Below the pieces are notes generated by a model, which was given only the letters and a program-made list of their open reading frames with translations, made no database searches and was not told the origin of the DNA. A DNA stretch of 64,000 nt from Paenalkalicoccus suaedae (lineage in GTDB: Bacteria; Bacillota; Bacilli; Bacillales; Salisediminibacteriaceae): assembly GCF_006965545.2 (NCBI RefSeq), contig NZ_CP041372.2:1302001-1366000 (forward strand), in the 5' to 3' direction. The translations under genes were made by a program, and so were the position numbers. Below, in pieces: positions 37,597 through 47,807 of this stretch. Numbering within the stretch: position 1 is the stretch's first letter; the number at the start of each line of letters is the position of its first letter.

Positions 37597-39912
37597 ATGC
37601 TTCGTTCGAGAGCAAATTGGATAGTAAACGAACCAGATGAAGAGCAGGTGACTGAGCTGTCTGCTAATACAGGGCTGTCTATGATTGCAGCTCGTTTTCT
37701 TGTGCAACGAAATAAAGGACAACTTGAGGATGCGCGTGCATTCCTCGATATAGATGAACGATTACTTCACGATCCATTTGAATTAAAGGATATGCGTCGT
37801 GCTGTAGATCGCATCCACACCGCGATTGAAGGTGATGAGCGTATCTTGATATTTGGTGATTACGATGCCGATGGTGTTACAAGCACGTCCGTACTATATT
37901 TAACACTAAGAGAGCTTCAAGCAAACGTCTCTTTTTACATACCTAACCGCTTTACGGAAGGATATGGACCGAATGAGCCTGCTTTCCGTCATGCGAAGGA
38001 AGAAGGCGTTTCTCTTATCATTTCTGTCGACACAGGTATATCAGCCGTTCATGAGGCAGATGTTGCAAAAGAGCTTGGCATCGACTTTATTATCACGGAT
38101 CATCATGAGCCACCTCCGACAATTCCGGATGGCTATGCGGTCATCAATCCTAAACAGGAGGACTGTTCCTACCCATTTCCTAACCTAGCAGGTGTAGGGG
38201 TCACGTTTAAACTAGCGCATGCGCTGATGGGGCGTGTGCCGGAGGAGTTTTATGATCTCGTGGCAATTGGGACGATCGCAGACCTTGTGCCTTTGGAGGA
38301 CGAAAATCGTTTCTTAGCTAAAATGGGATTGAAGCGAATGCGTCAGCAACTACGACCTGGGCTAAGAGCGCTACTCACCAAAGCCTCCGCATCAATCGAT
38401 GAGCTAGACGAAGAGACGGTTGGGTTTATGATCGGACCGCGACTTAATGCAGCGGGTCGGTTAGATAGCGCTGATCCTGCAGTGGAGCTATTATTATCAG
38501 AGGACGCATATGAAGCCGAGGATTTAGCGACGCTCGTGGATGATTTAAATAAAGAGCGACAAAAGATCGTCAAAGACATTTCAGAGGAAGCCATTGCGAT
38601 GGTCGAGGCGCAAGGTGTGCCTTCCGTCATTATTGTAGGAAAAGAAGGCTGGAACGCTGGCGTTATCGGTATTGTTGCAAGTCGTCTTGTGGAGAAATAT
38701 TACCGACCAACGATTGTGATGAGTCATGATCTTGAAAAAGGGTTAGCCAAGGGTTCAGCAAGAAGTATTGAAGGCTTTGATATGTTTCATTCCCTCTCGC
38801 AAATGCGTGAACTGTTGCCCCACTTTGGCGGACATCCGATGGCGGCTGGTCTAACGATGAAGTTGCAGGATGTGGATGAGGTGCATAAAAGGCTCATCGA
38901 GATTGCAGATACAACATTAACGGATGATGATTGGGTGCGAAAGCTTCATGTTGATTTACCCGTTCAAGTAGATGAAGTGACAGTTGAGGCTATTAAAGAC
39001 TTAAAGCAGATGGCACCTTTTGGCGTGGGGAATCCCGCACCTAAAGTGTATGTCAAAGAGGCTAACGTTGAACGGATGAAGCGAATAGGTGCGACATCTG
39101 ATCACATCAAATTTTCGCTCGTGCAAGACGGTTCAATGCTCGATGCTATTGGATTCCAAATGGGCGAGCTATATGAGCGTATCTCACCGATCGCACCCCT
39201 GTCTGCTGTCGGGAAGCTATCCCTCAACGAGTGGAACGGCTCCGTCAAACCTCAGCTTATGCTGGAGGACGTTAAAGTATCTGACTGGCAACTGTTTGAT
39301 CTACGCGGGGACGAAAATCGGTTGAAAAGTATCTCGATTCCGGACTCTGAAGACGTGAAGGTGGTCCAATTCCAGGAGGGACACTATGCTCTCCCAGATG
39401 GATGGAGAGCACGAGATAAATCGGAAGCAATGAATGCTTCTTCTGTTTTATTACTCGATTTACCTCAGACGTTCGAAGAACTAGAAGAGTTCCTGAGTCA
39501 AAACGAATCATTAGAACGACTCTTCGTCGTTTTTGCTCATGATGCGGAATACTTCTTTACGTCTGTTCCGTCAAGAGACCAGTTCAAATGGTTTTACGCT
39601 TTTATGAAAAAAAGGAAGCAATTAGATTTGAATAAGCATGGAAAAGACCTAGCTAAACATAAAGGATGGAGCGAACGTACAATTTCATTCATCTGTCAGG
39701 TGTTTTCTGAGCTAGAATTTGTTAAGATAGAAAATGGTGTCGTTGAGTTATTGGACGAGCCTCAAAAACGAGATTTAACGGCATCGACTACGTATAAAAA
39801 GCACCTGCAAAAGAGCGAGATGCAGGAGAAGCTGATTTATTCATCATATCAAGATTTGAAGAAAACGTTCGATAGCTGGCGGACTGAAGTCCGTCTAGGT
39901 AGCGCACATTAG
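37597..39912 (+). CDS. recJ: Single-stranded-DNA-specific exonuclease RecJ
   Basis: RecJ degrades single-stranded DNA 5' to 3' in recombination and mismatch repair. It has 771 residues. The DHH core has [11 protein letters not shown] (about 83-93) and ITDHHEPPP, then DHHA1 with [10 protein letters not shown], an OB-type domain, and a long C-terminal extension (about 570-771) typical of bacilli. AGGGGTGA is seven bases before the ATG at 37597; a TTG two codons earlier is less well spaced. apt follows by 13 bases. Confidence 0.95.
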   Translation: MLRSRANWIVNEPDEEQVTELSANTGLSMIAARFLVQRNKGQLEDARAFLDIDERLLHDPFELKDMRRAVDRIHTAIEGDERILIFGDYDADGVTSTSVLYLTLRELQANVSFYIPNRFTEGYGPNEPAFRHAKEEGVSLIISVDTGISAVHEADVAKELGIDFIITDHHEPPPTIPDGYAVINPKQEDCSYPFPNLAGVGVTFKLAHALMGRVPEEFYDLVAIGTIADLVPLEDENRFLAKMGLKRMRQQLRPGLRALLTKASASIDELDEETVGFMIGPRLNAAGRLDSADPAVELLLSEDAYEAEDLATLVDDLNKERQKIVKDISEEAIAMVEAQGVPSVIIVGKEGWNAGVIGIVASRLVEKYYRPTIVMSHDLEKGLAKGSARSIEGFDMFHSLSQMRELLPHFGGHPMAAGLTMKLQDVDEVHKRLIEIADTTLTDDDWVRKLHVDLPVQVDEVTVEAIKDLKQMAPFGVGNPAPKVYVKEANVERMKRIGATSDHIKFSLVQDGSMLDAIGFQMGELYERISPIAPLSAVGKLSLNEWNGSVKPQLMLEDVKVSDWQLFDLRGDENRLKSISIPDSEDVKVVQFQEGHYALPDGWRARDKSEAMNASSVLLLDLPQTFEELEEFLSQNESLERLFVVFAHDAEYFFTSVPSRDQFKWFYAFMKKRKQLDLNKHGKDLAKHKGWSERTISFICQVFSELEFVKIENGVVELLDEPQKRDLTASTTYKKHLQKSEMQEKLIYSSYQDLKKTFDSWRTEVRLGSAH

Positions 39913-39925
39913 GAGGAGCAAAAAC

Positions 39926-40438
39926 ATGGATTTTAAGCAATATGTAACGGTAGTAGAGGATTTCCCAAAGGAAGGTATTCGCTTTAAGGATATTACGACA
40001 TTAATGGAAGACGGCGAAGCGTACAAAAAGGCTATTGATCAAATGGCAGACTTTGCTAAAAACAAAGAAATCGACGTAGTTGTTGGACCAGAGGCACGCG
40101 GCTTTGTTGTTGGTTGTCCAATCGCTTATTCACTAGGTTTAGGTTTTGTACCTGTCCGTAAAGCTGGAAAGCTTCCACGTCCAGTCCTTGAAGTAGACTA
40201 CGGTCTTGAGTACGGGAAGGATTCTTTAAATATCCACAAGGATTCGATCAAGCCTGGTCAACGTGTACTTATCACGGATGACCTATTAGCTACTGGAGGA
40301 ACGATCGAAGCAACGATCAGAATGGTAGAAGAGCTTGGTGGAGTAGTTGTAGGAATTGCCTTCATGATTGAGCTAAGCTACTTAGACGGACGCGATCGCT
40401 TAGATGATTACGAAGTGTTCACATTAATGACATACTAA
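39926..40438 (+). CDS. apt: Adenine phosphoribosyltransferase Apt
   Basis: Apt salvages adenine to AMP with PRPP. It has 170 residues, with the PRPP-binding motif [13 protein letters not shown] (about 114-126) and [23 protein letters not shown] is before the ATG. The recJ-apt-relA-dtd order equals that of B. subtilis. A terminator and a long gap separate apt from relA here. Confidence 0.97.
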   Translation: MDFKQYVTVVEDFPKEGIRFKDITTLMEDGEAYKKAIDQMADFAKNKEIDVVVGPEARGFVVGCPIAYSLGLGFVPVRKAGKLPRPVLEVDYGLEYGKDSLNIHKDSIKPGQRVLITDDLLATGGTIEATIRMVEELGGVVVGIAFMIELSYLDGRDRLDDYEVFTLMTY

Positions 40439-40448
40439 AAGATACGTT

Positions 40449-40480
40449 TGAGAGACTCAATTATGGGTCTCTTTTTTTTG
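40449..40480 (+). terminator. Intrinsic terminator of recJ-apt
   Basis: AGAGAC pairs with GTCTCT around a 10-base loop, followed by TTTTTTTTG. Confidence 0.8.
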
Positions 40481-40593
40481 CTTTTAGAAAATGATAAAAT
40501 CTCTTTTTCTTTTGATACTTTTTTGTTTATGGGGAGTTTTAATTCATCTACTGGCAGTTCAGTTAGCTAGCTTTTTATACGTTTAGAGTTAAA

Positions 40594-40840
40594 GACGTAA
40601 ACGAAACGCTCCGTGAATTAAAGGAAGGTGCTTGACGCAAACGACTGTCAATCTGAAGCAACTCATCCTTAGTTTGATGCATACGAGGCTTCACTTGACG
40701 CAAAGGAATATGAAAGGTTTGCGTAAGAAGGTTGAAGTGATGCAGCGCCCCTTAAATATTGGGAGGACAAACAAGATCCGAAGAGAAACAAGCGAGATGA
40801 TTAGGGGAGCAAACGAAGTCACAGGAGGAACAAACCCAAA
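40594..40840 (+). repeat. Array C: degenerate GACGCAAACG-type repeat with about 21-bp phasing
   Basis: Related cores begin at 40594 (GACGTAAACG), 40634 (GACGCAAACG), 40655 (GAAGCAAC), 40676 (GATGCATACG), 40697 (GACGCAAAGG), 40739 (GATGCAGCG), then 40766 (GACAAAC), 40785 (GAAACAAG), 40807 (GAGCAAACG) and 40828 (GGAACAAAC). Most steps are 21, 42 or 40 bases; one is 27 and one is 19. The last copies change to a GGAGGACAAAC flavour. The array occupies the apt-relA gap and contains an open frame that I reject as a gene. Confidence 0.7.
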
Positions 40841-40869
40841 AGCTAACAGACTCAAAGCGGGCAGTTGAA

Positions 40870-40945
40870 AACCAACAAATTACGTTCTCTCGATTCAATC
40901 AAATAGGTATCTTATCCTAACGTAATATAGGTTGGTGTTTTTTCT
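40870..40945 (+). terminator. Long terminator-like hairpin upstream of relA
   Basis: ACCAAC (40871) pairs with GTTGGT, and ATTACGTT (40879) pairs with AACGTAAT, with a 32-base loop; GTTTTTTC follows the stem. It could end a transcript across the repeat array, or be a conditional element in a relA leader. A second short stem with T8 lies near 40,995-41,020. I see no clear relA promoter. Confidence 0.5.
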
Positions 40946-41084
40946 TTGTATTCGTGCTAAGATAGGAGTTACTATAAACTGTTCCAGATTTCCGACGAGT
41001 TCGGTCTTTTTTTTGTTTTTTATTCGACAATATTTTCATATATGCAAGGCTTCATAATAATTTGAGATAAATTAAGGTGATCCG

Positions 41085-43265
41085 ATGACTAGTGAGCAAG
41101 TTCTTGAAAAAGCAGGAGAATATTTATCCGAGAAGGACGTAGCGTTTTTACGCAAGGCGTACGAAGCGGCAGAGTATGCTCATCGTGAGCAATACCGTCG
41201 TTCTGGAGAGCCGTATATTTGGCATCCCGTACAAGTAGCTGGAATTCTCGTGGAGTTGGGTTTGGATCCAAACACAATTGCAGCAGCATTTTTGCACGAC
41301 GTCGTGGAAGACACGGACGTGACCCTTGCCGATCTTGAAAAAGATTTTGGGGCAGAGGTTGCGATGCTCGTCGACGGCGTAACGAAGCTCGGAAAAATAA
41401 AATATAAGTCTAAAGAAGAGCAACAGGCTGAAAACCATCGTAAGATGTTTGTTGCGATGGCGAAAGATATTCGAGTTATTCTGATCAAGCTTGCGGACCG
41501 TCTCCATAATATGCGTACGCTTAAGCACCTTCCGCCTGAAAAGCAGCGAAGAATTGCAAATGAAACATTAGAAATCTTTGCGCCGCTCGCTCATAGACTA
41601 GGTATCTCCACAATCAAATGGGAGCTTGAGGACACGTCATTACGCTATCTTAATCCGCAACAGTATTATCGTATTGTTAACTTAATGAAGAAAAAACGCG
41701 CGGAGAGAGAAAGCTATATTGATGAAGTCAAATCCCTGATTGTCGACCGCCTTGATGGCATGCAAATTGAAGCAGAGATTAAAGGACGAGCAAAGCATAT
41801 TTACAGCATCTATCGCAAAATGGTGCTACAAAATAAGCAATTTAATGAAATCTACGACCTTTTAGCCGTACGAATTATTGTGAAGAGTATTAAGGATTGC
41901 TATGCCGTTTTAGGTACAATTCATACGCAGTGGAAGCCTATGCCTGGTCGATTTAAGGATTATATCGCCATGCCTAAGGCAAATATGTATCAGTCTCTTC
42001 ATACGACTGTAATTGGTCCTAAAGGGGATCCTTTAGAGGTGCAAATTCGCTCGGAGGAAATGCACCGAGTAGCGGAATTCGGGGTAGCAGCGCACTGGGC
42101 GTATAAAGAAGGTAAGACGGTTGCAGATGCGGAAACCTTAGAGGACAAGATGTCTTGGTTCCGTGAAATTATTGAGTGGCAAAACAACACAAATGACGCT
42201 CAGGAATTTATGGAATCTCTTAAAATTGATTTATTTTCGGACATGGTATTCGTCTTTTCTCCAAAAGGGGATGTCATGGAGCTACCGAAGGGGTCTGTGC
42301 CATTAGATTATGCCTATCGGATTCACACGGAGGTAGGAAATCGCTGTATTGGCGCGAAGGTCAACGGCAAAATGGTGCCACTAGATCATCAGCTTAAAAC
42401 AGGCGATATCGTTGAAATTTTAACGTCTAAGCACTCGTATGGTCCGAGTCAAGACTGGATAAAAATTACGCAAAGCTCCCACGCTAAAAATAAGATTCGC
42501 CAATGGTTCAAAAAAGAGCGTCGTGAAGAAAATGTAGAAAAAGGTCGCGACTTAGTCGAGAAAGAAATAGAGAAAAAAGGCTTTAAGCCGAAAGAAGTTT
42601 TAACGACGGAGAATATTGAGCGCGTCTCCGAAAAATTTAACTTTACGAGCGACGAAGATATGTATGCAGCTGTTGGCTATCAAGGTATCACTGCAGCTCA
42701 AATTGTAACAAGGCTTACGGACACGATCCGTAAAAAACTAGATGAAGAGCAGGATATTCAGTCGCTAAAAGAACAAATTGATGAAAAGCCACAGCACCGT
42801 CCAAGTGGAAAAGCTAGTACTGGAGTAACGGTAAAAGGAGTGGACAACCTTCTAATCCGTCTCTCGCGCTGCTGTAATCCAGTCCCTGGCGATGATATTG
42901 TTGGTTATATCACAAAGGGTCGCGGCGTCTCCATTCACCGCTCAGACTGTCCAAATGTGAACCAGGAAGACGTGCAGGCTAGATTATTGCCTGTTGAGTG
43001 GGAAAAAGAAGTGCAAAAGCCGAAGAGCTATCAGGTCGATATTGAAATATCCGGTTATGATAGAAGATCGCTTTTAAACGATGTGTTACAGGCGGTAGCA
43101 GAAACGAAAACAAATATTAATGCTGTTTCAGGTCGGTCGGATAAAAACAAAATGGCGACGATTAATATGACGATTTCGATTCAAAACATCGGTCACTTGC
43201 AACGAGTGGTTGACCGAATTAAGCAGATTTCAGATATTTATACTGTGCGTAGAATTATGCATTAA
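41085..43265 (+). CDS. relA: Bifunctional (p)ppGpp synthetase/hydrolase RelA (Rel)
   Basis: This is the stringent-response enzyme. Its 726 residues have the HD hydrolase domain (HDVVEDTD near residue 67), the synthetase domain ([20 protein letters not shown]), a TGS domain ([17 protein letters not shown]), a helical and zinc-finger part with [15 protein letters not shown], and a C-terminal ACT domain. It is the full bifunctional long RSH form. The start is the ATG at 41085, with AAGGTGAT upstream. dtd follows by 17 bases. Confidence 0.97.
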   Translation: MTSEQVLEKAGEYLSEKDVAFLRKAYEAAEYAHREQYRRSGEPYIWHPVQVAGILVELGLDPNTIAAAFLHDVVEDTDVTLADLEKDFGAEVAMLVDGVTKLGKIKYKSKEEQQAENHRKMFVAMAKDIRVILIKLADRLHNMRTLKHLPPEKQRRIANETLEIFAPLAHRLGISTIKWELEDTSLRYLNPQQYYRIVNLMKKKRAERESYIDEVKSLIVDRLDGMQIEAEIKGRAKHIYSIYRKMVLQNKQFNEIYDLLAVRIIVKSIKDCYAVLGTIHTQWKPMPGRFKDYIAMPKANMYQSLHTTVIGPKGDPLEVQIRSEEMHRVAEFGVAAHWAYKEGKTVADAETLEDKMSWFREIIEWQNNTNDAQEFMESLKIDLFSDMVFVFSPKGDVMELPKGSVPLDYAYRIHTEVGNRCIGAKVNGKMVPLDHQLKTGDIVEILTSKHSYGPSQDWIKITQSSHAKNKIRQWFKKERREENVEKGRDLVEKEIEKKGFKPKEVLTTENIERVSEKFNFTSDEDMYAAVGYQGITAAQIVTRLTDTIRKKLDEEQDIQSLKEQIDEKPQHRPSGKASTGVTVKGVDNLLIRLSRCCNPVPGDDIVGYITKGRGVSIHRSDCPNVNQEDVQARLLPVEWEKEVQKPKSYQVDIEISGYDRRSLLNDVLQAVAETKTNINAVSGRSDKNKMATINMTISIQNIGHLQRVVDRIKQISDIYTVRRIMH

Positions 43266-43282
43266 AGGAGCTTGTTTTTAAG

Positions 43283-43723
43283 ATGAAAGTAGTTGTTCAA
43301 CGATCGAAAGAAGCGAGCGTAGTGGTAAATGGCGATGTAGTCGGATCCATTGATCATGGACTCATGCTATTAGTTGGGATCACTCACTCTGATACCGAAG
43401 AAGATATTCGTTACGTGGCAAATAAAGTTGCGGGTCTTCGTATATTCGAAGACGAAGATGACAAGCTAAACTTATCTGTTAAAGACACTGGTGGCTCCAT
43501 TCTATCGATTTCGCAGTTCACTCTTTACGGAGACACGCGAAAAGGTCGACGACCAAACTTTATGGAAGCGGCTAAGCCAGACGTTGCGCGGGATCTTTAC
43601 GAAAAGTTTAATGACTATTTACAACGGGAGCATAACTTAAACGTCGCAACGGGCACTTTTGGTGCTCATATGGACGTGTCGTTTACAAACGATGGTCCAG
43701 TTACGTTGATTATTGAAAGTTAA
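43283..43723 (+). CDS. dtd: D-aminoacyl-tRNA deacylase Dtd
   Basis: Dtd removes D-amino acids wrongly attached to tRNA. It has 146 residues, with the conserved [17 protein letters not shown] (active-site SQFTL) and the cis-proline motif [10 protein letters not shown] at the C-terminus. AAAGGAG is before the ATG. It is co-directional with relA, 17 bases away, as in most Firmicutes. Confidence 0.95.
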   Translation: MKVVVQRSKEASVVVNGDVVGSIDHGLMLLVGITHSDTEEDIRYVANKVAGLRIFEDEDDKLNLSVKDTGGSILSISQFTLYGDTRKGRRPNFMEAAKPDVARDLYEKFNDYLQREHNLNVATGTFGAHMDVSFTNDGPVTLIIES

Positions 43724-43746
43724 TTAGAGTAATTTTAAAGAAGCGG

Positions 43747-43775
43747 TTGACAGATTGTCTCTCAATTCGTATTAT
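43747..43775 (+). promoter_or_regulatory. Sigma-A promoter of the hisS-aspS T-box transcript
   Basis: TTGACA at 43747 and TATTAT at 43770 are separated by 17 bases. The transcript would start near 43,782, just at the beginning of the T-box leader. Confidence 0.8.
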
Positions 43776-43789
43776 TAATGAATATTATA

Positions 43790-44050
43790 AAACCCTTGAT
43801 GGAGAATAGTAGCTTAGGTCATTCTAAGACCAGAGAAGAAATGCCGCAGGCTGAAAGCATTTCCGTTAGAATCTAGGTGAACGAACACTTCGTAGGTATT
43901 TCCGTGAACGACTTTTATGTTCAATAGCGGAGATCGTGAATCAGGCGTTAACTGATCTTGAGTGAGGACGTATGTCCTAACTAGGGTGGTACCACGGGAC
44001 TAAGCTCTCGTCCCTGACAATTATGTCAGGGGCGGGAGTTTTTTTATTGC
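43790..44050 (+). promoter_or_regulatory. T-box riboswitch leader of hisS-aspS
   Basis: The leader holds the T-box sequence AGGGTGGTACCACG (43983-43996), an AGAGA motif near 43,832, and an upper stem GAAATGC/GCATTTC with an AGGCTGAAA loop. A terminator follows (44007-44048), with stem CTCTCGTCCCTGAC pairing with GTCAGGGGCGGGAG, then T7. Uncharged tRNA binding would favour the antiterminator. The likely specifier is CAC (His) at 43886-43888, in GAACACTTCG, by analogy with the position in the alaS leader. A GAC (Asp) in GAACGACTTT at about 43,908 is an alternative. Confidence 0.92.
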
Positions 44051-44071
44051 AAATTTCAGGAGGGATATACG

Positions 44072-45346
44072 ATGAGCTACGCGATTCCAAGAGGAACGCA
44101 GGATATTTTACCAGGCCAGTCAGAGAAGTGGCAACGGATTGAGGCACTAATCCACGATTTATGCCGCCGCTATAATTATAAAGAGATCCGTACACCGATG
44201 TTTGAGCAAACGGAGCTATTTGCTAGAGGTGTAGGGGATACAACCGATATCGTGCAAAAAGAGATGTACACATTTAAAGATCGAGGCGACCGTAGCTTAA
44301 CGCTTCGTCCGGAAGGGACAGCATCAGTCGTTCGTTCCTTTGTCGAAAATAAGATGCACGGTTTGCCAGATCAACCGGTCAAGCTCTATTACACCGGACC
44401 AATGTTTCGCTATGAGCGTCCTCAGTCAGGTAGAATGCGTCAATTCGTACAATTTGGTGTGGAGGCACTAGGCAGCGCTGATCCGCAAATTGATGGGGAA
44501 GTATTAGCGCTCGCAATGGACTTTTACAAAGAGATCGGTCTACAAAACGTCAAGCTTGTGATTAATAGCCTTGGTGATAAAGATAGCCGAACTGCTCACA
44601 AGGAGGCACTCATTAGTCACTTTAAGCCACGCATTAATGAGTTTTGTAGTGACTGTCAGTCTCGTTTAGAAAAGAATCCGCTCCGTATTCTCGATTGTAA
44701 AAAGGATCGCGATCACGAGCTAATGGGCACTGCACCATCTATTTTAGATTATTTAAATGACGCTTCAAAAGAGTACTTCGAGCACGTACAAAAAGCTCTT
44801 GAGTCTATGGGAATTGCGTACGTCATTGATCCTACGCTTGTAAGAGGACTCGATTACTATAACAATACGGCCTTTGAAATTATGTTAGAGGGTGATGGCT
44901 TTGGAGCTATTACGACGCTCGCTGGTGGAGGCAGGTACAATGGGCTTGTTGAAGAGATTGGTGGACCAGAGACACCAGGTATTGGATTTGCGTTAAGCAT
45001 TGAGCGTGTACTGATGGCACTCGAAGCGCAACAGGTAGAGCTTCAGACAGTTAATCAACTAGACGTCTACCTTGTTTCATTAGGAGATGAGCCTAAAGAT
45101 AAAACACCTGAGATTATTCACTCTTTACGTGCACAAGGAATTTCCTGTGATACAGATTACATGGATAAAAAAATGAAGGCGCAAATGAAGGCGGCTAATC
45201 GTCAGCAGGCAAAGTATGTCTTTATTTTAGGAGAAGACGAACTAGATCAACAAAGCGTTATGGTGAAAGAAATGGCAACGGGAGAACAAACGCTAGTCCC
45301 ATTAGCTACTATCATGAGTGATGCCGCGTCTATTGTGACGACATAA
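44072..45346 (+). CDS. hisS: Histidyl-tRNA synthetase HisS
   Basis: This class II synthetase charges tRNA-His. It has 424 residues. Motif 2 is in YYTGPMFRYERPQSGRMRQF, the histidine-binding loop includes GLDYYNNTAFE, motif 3 is in GIGFALSIERVLMAL, and an anticodon-binding domain ends the protein (about 330-415). AGGAGGG precedes the ATG. It is preceded by a T-box and followed 15 bases later by aspS, the standard bacillar arrangement. Confidence 0.97.
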   Translation: MSYAIPRGTQDILPGQSEKWQRIEALIHDLCRRYNYKEIRTPMFEQTELFARGVGDTTDIVQKEMYTFKDRGDRSLTLRPEGTASVVRSFVENKMHGLPDQPVKLYYTGPMFRYERPQSGRMRQFVQFGVEALGSADPQIDGEVLALAMDFYKEIGLQNVKLVINSLGDKDSRTAHKEALISHFKPRINEFCSDCQSRLEKNPLRILDCKKDRDHELMGTAPSILDYLNDASKEYFEHVQKALESMGIAYVIDPTLVRGLDYYNNTAFEIMLEGDGFGAITTLAGGGRYNGLVEEIGGPETPGIGFALSIERVLMALEAQQVELQTVNQLDVYLVSLGDEPKDKTPEIIHSLRAQGISCDTDYMDKKMKAQMKAANRQQAKYVFILGEDELDQQSVMVKEMATGEQTLVPLATIMSDAASIVTT

Positions 45347-45361
45347 AAGGAGGAATTTACT

Positions 45362-47152
45362 GTGCAACAACGAACACATGCATGTGTGGAAGTATCAGAA
45401 GAACAAATTGGACAAACCGTAACCCTGCAAGGCTGGGTAAAGAAGCGTCGTGACCTAGGGGAGCTTATCTTTATCGATTTGCGTGACCGTTCTGGACAAG
45501 TACAGCTTGTTTTTAACGGCGAGGAACAACCAGAAGCGCTTCAAACGGCTGAAAAAATTCGTAACGAATTTGTTATTGAGATTGAAGGGCACGTTGTAAA
45601 ACGAGACGAAGCGAACATTAACGACAAGCTTTCAAACGGAATGATCGAAGTGATGGTCCAAACTGTAACGATCTTAAATGCAGCGAAAAACCTACCGTTT
45701 ATGATTGAAGACAACGCAACGATTACAGACGATGTTCGCCTTAAATACCGTTACTTAGACCTTCGTCGTCCAAAAATGCAGGAGACGATGTATCTGCGTC
45801 ACCGTACAACGAAGATGATTCGTGATTTCTTAGATACGCAACAGTTCATGGAGATTGAAACGCCACTATTAACAAAAAGCACGCCAGAAGGTGCACGCGA
45901 TTATCTTGTGCCATCCCGAGTTCATGATGGCGAGTTCTACGCGTTACCACAGTCACCACAGCTATTTAAGCAACTGTTAATGGTCTCAGGCTTCGAGCGT
46001 TACTATCAAATTGCACGTTGCTTCCGCGATGAGGATCTTCGTGCTGACCGTCAGCCTGAATTCACTCAGGTCGACATTGAGGCATCCTTCATGGGTAAAG
46101 AAAATCTACTTGCAATGATGGAGCGCTTAATGAAGCAGCTAGTAAAAGAGCTTAAAGGTGTGGACGTTCAAACGCCTTTCCCAAGGTTAACGTATCAGGA
46201 AGCTATGGACCGCTTTGGCTCTGATAAGCCGGACACTCGCTTTGGAATGGAGCTTGTCGACATTTCTGAACAAGTCAAAGATAGCGCCTTTAAGGTTTTT
46301 GCCTCAACGGTCGAAAATGGAGGTCATGTGAAAGGGATTTGTGTTAAAGGCGAAGCTGACAATTTCTCTCGTAAAGATCTCGATGGCTTAAGTGACTTTG
46401 CTAAAATTTACGGAGCAAAGGGGCTTGCTTGGCTCAAGGTAGAAAATGGTGAGGTAAAAGGGCCGGTTGCTAAATTCTTCGACGAAGCGCAGCAGGCAAC
46501 GCTTATCGAGTCATTTAAGGCCGAGGCAGGCGACATCCTATTATTTGTTGCAGATAAAAAGCGAGTAGCGTGGGACACACTTGGCGCGCTTCGCTCGAAG
46601 TTTGCAAAAGACTTAGGATTAATTGAAGAAGGAACATACGACTTCCTATGGGTAACGGAATTCCCACTTCTATCCTATGACGAAGAAGAAGGACGTTATG
46701 TGGCAGAGCACCATCCATTCACACGTCCCGTTAAAGAGGACGAGGAGCTCTTGCACACAAATCCTGAAAAAGTTCGTGCTGAAGCCTATGACCTTGTGTT
46801 AAATGGGTACGAATTAGGTGGCGGTTCACAACGTATATTTGAGAGACCACTTCAGGAAACAATGTTTAAAGCACTTGGATTCACAGAAGAGGAATCTGTT
46901 GAGCAATTTGGATTCCTACTGGATGCATTTGAATATGGGACACCTCCTCACGGAGGAATTGCACTAGGTTTAGACCGATTAGTCATGCTATTAGCTGGTC
47001 GTAACAACCTACGTGATACAATTGCCTTCCCTAAAACGGCAAGCGCAAGCTGTCAGTTAACGAATGCGCCAAGCCCTGTAGAGCAGTCAAAATTAGATGA
47101 ACTACATTTAAACATCCAAGAAAAGCCAAAAAAAGAAGTAGAGCAACTGTAA
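45362..47152 (+). CDS. aspS: Aspartyl-tRNA synthetase AspS
   Basis: It charges tRNA-Asp. It has 596 residues: an N-terminal OB anticodon-binding domain (about 1-105), a class II catalytic core with [18 protein letters not shown] (motif 2), the bacterial GAD insertion (about 290-410), and motif 3 in [15 protein letters not shown]. The start is the GTG at 45362, after AAGGAGGAA. It shares the T-box-controlled transcript with hisS. Confidence 0.96.
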   Translation: MQQRTHACVEVSEEQIGQTVTLQGWVKKRRDLGELIFIDLRDRSGQVQLVFNGEEQPEALQTAEKIRNEFVIEIEGHVVKRDEANINDKLSNGMIEVMVQTVTILNAAKNLPFMIEDNATITDDVRLKYRYLDLRRPKMQETMYLRHRTTKMIRDFLDTQQFMEIETPLLTKSTPEGARDYLVPSRVHDGEFYALPQSPQLFKQLLMVSGFERYYQIARCFRDEDLRADRQPEFTQVDIEASFMGKENLLAMMERLMKQLVKELKGVDVQTPFPRLTYQEAMDRFGSDKPDTRFGMELVDISEQVKDSAFKVFASTVENGGHVKGICVKGEADNFSRKDLDGLSDFAKIYGAKGLAWLKVENGEVKGPVAKFFDEAQQATLIESFKAEAGDILLFVADKKRVAWDTLGALRSKFAKDLGLIEEGTYDFLWVTEFPLLSYDEEEGRYVAEHHPFTRPVKEDEELLHTNPEKVRAEAYDLVLNGYELGGGSQRIFERPLQETMFKALGFTEEESVEQFGFLLDAFEYGTPPHGGIALGLDRLVMLLAGRNNLRDTIAFPKTASASCQLTNAPSPVEQSKLDELHLNIQEKPKKEVEQL

Positions 47153-47173
47153 GCTTTACTATGTAATAATATG

Positions 47174-47243
47174 GAGCACGTTTCACTATTCTTGTAGCAG
47201 TCGCAATAGCGGCTGAATAAGAGGTGAAAGGTGCTCTTATTTT
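47174..47243 (+). terminator. Terminator of hisS-aspS (long hairpin)
   Basis: GAGCACGTTTCAC pairs with GTGAAAGGTGCTC with a single mismatch. The loop of 37 bases can fold further. TTATTTTG follows. Confidence 0.7.
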
Positions 47244-47336
47244 GATTCAAACATTTACGTGGATACAAACATGGGATAATATGTATTAACGCATAAAAAT
47301 AAGTATTCAGAAAATTAAATTTTTAATAAAAACCTG

Positions 47337-47365
47337 TTGATTTTTCAAGAGAAGTTATGTAAGAT
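47337..47365 (+). promoter_or_regulatory. Sigma-A promoter for 6S RNA
   Basis: TTGATT at 47337 and TAAGAT at 47360 are separated by 17 bases. The expected start, near 47,372, is about 20 bases before the closing stem. This fits a 5'-processed precursor as known for bacillar 6S-1 RNA. Confidence 0.6.
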
Positions 47366-47389
47366 AAGAAATGTAAACAGCTATCATTT

Positions 47390-47575
47390 ATAAGAGTCCT
47401 ATGATGTTCGTCATCACTTCATGTTTTGAGCCAACACTTTTACTTAGGGAGATCTTAGTTCTTTGGTAATTGCTATGCCCTTTCACTAGGGAAAGCAGGA
47501 TCCTTAGGCAGGTCACCCACCTGCAATGGCAGGTTCAAAGCGAAAAGTACGAAACGGCATTCGCGGGACTCTTAT
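47390..47575 (+). ncRNA. bsrA: 6S RNA (6S-1 type, SsrS/BsrA)
   Basis: The gene lies directly downstream of aspS, the conserved place of 6S-1 RNA in bacilli. The ends pair (AAGAGTCC at 47392 with GGACTCTT ending at 47573). The interior can form a long irregular rod with internal hairpins, such as CAGGT/ACCTG near 47,512-47,525. The length of about 185 nt fits. 6S RNA mimics an open promoter and holds sigma-A RNA polymerase in stationary phase. No protein frame with a ribosome site is present here. Confidence 0.8.
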
Positions 47576-47677
47576 CTTTATCCTTTAATGAATATATATT
47601 AGTTTATATAAATTTATATTCATTTTTGTTGGCGCATTTTGTCGAACAATGTCAAAACATGATTCTTTTATACATAA

Positions 47678-47712
47678 CAAAGAGCACCCAGATATGTATG
47701 GTGCTCTTTTTC
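47678..47712. terminator. Bidirectional terminator between 6S RNA and rsfA
   Basis: A perfect AAAGAGCACC/GGTGCTCTTT stem with an 11-base loop has T residues on the right and AACAAAG on the left. An AT-rich inverted repeat (AATGAATATA/TATATTCATT) lies between it and the 6S 3' end. Confidence 0.75.
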
Positions 47713-47807
47713 CATGTAAACTGCTTTTTTGATTCTGCAATCAGTTTTTAAATCAAGTGGAGAGCTGCACAAAACTAGTTAAAACTTAGGCAATTCAGCT
47801 CTAATAA

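Noticed and set aside
40632-40868. Plus-strand open frame in array C
   Set aside because: It has no ribosome site, starts within the repeat and follows the array. The composition is repeat-derived.
47470-47751. Open frame across the 6S RNA and its downstream terminator
   Set aside because: It has no ribosome site and lies inside a structured RNA with paired ends and its own promoter.
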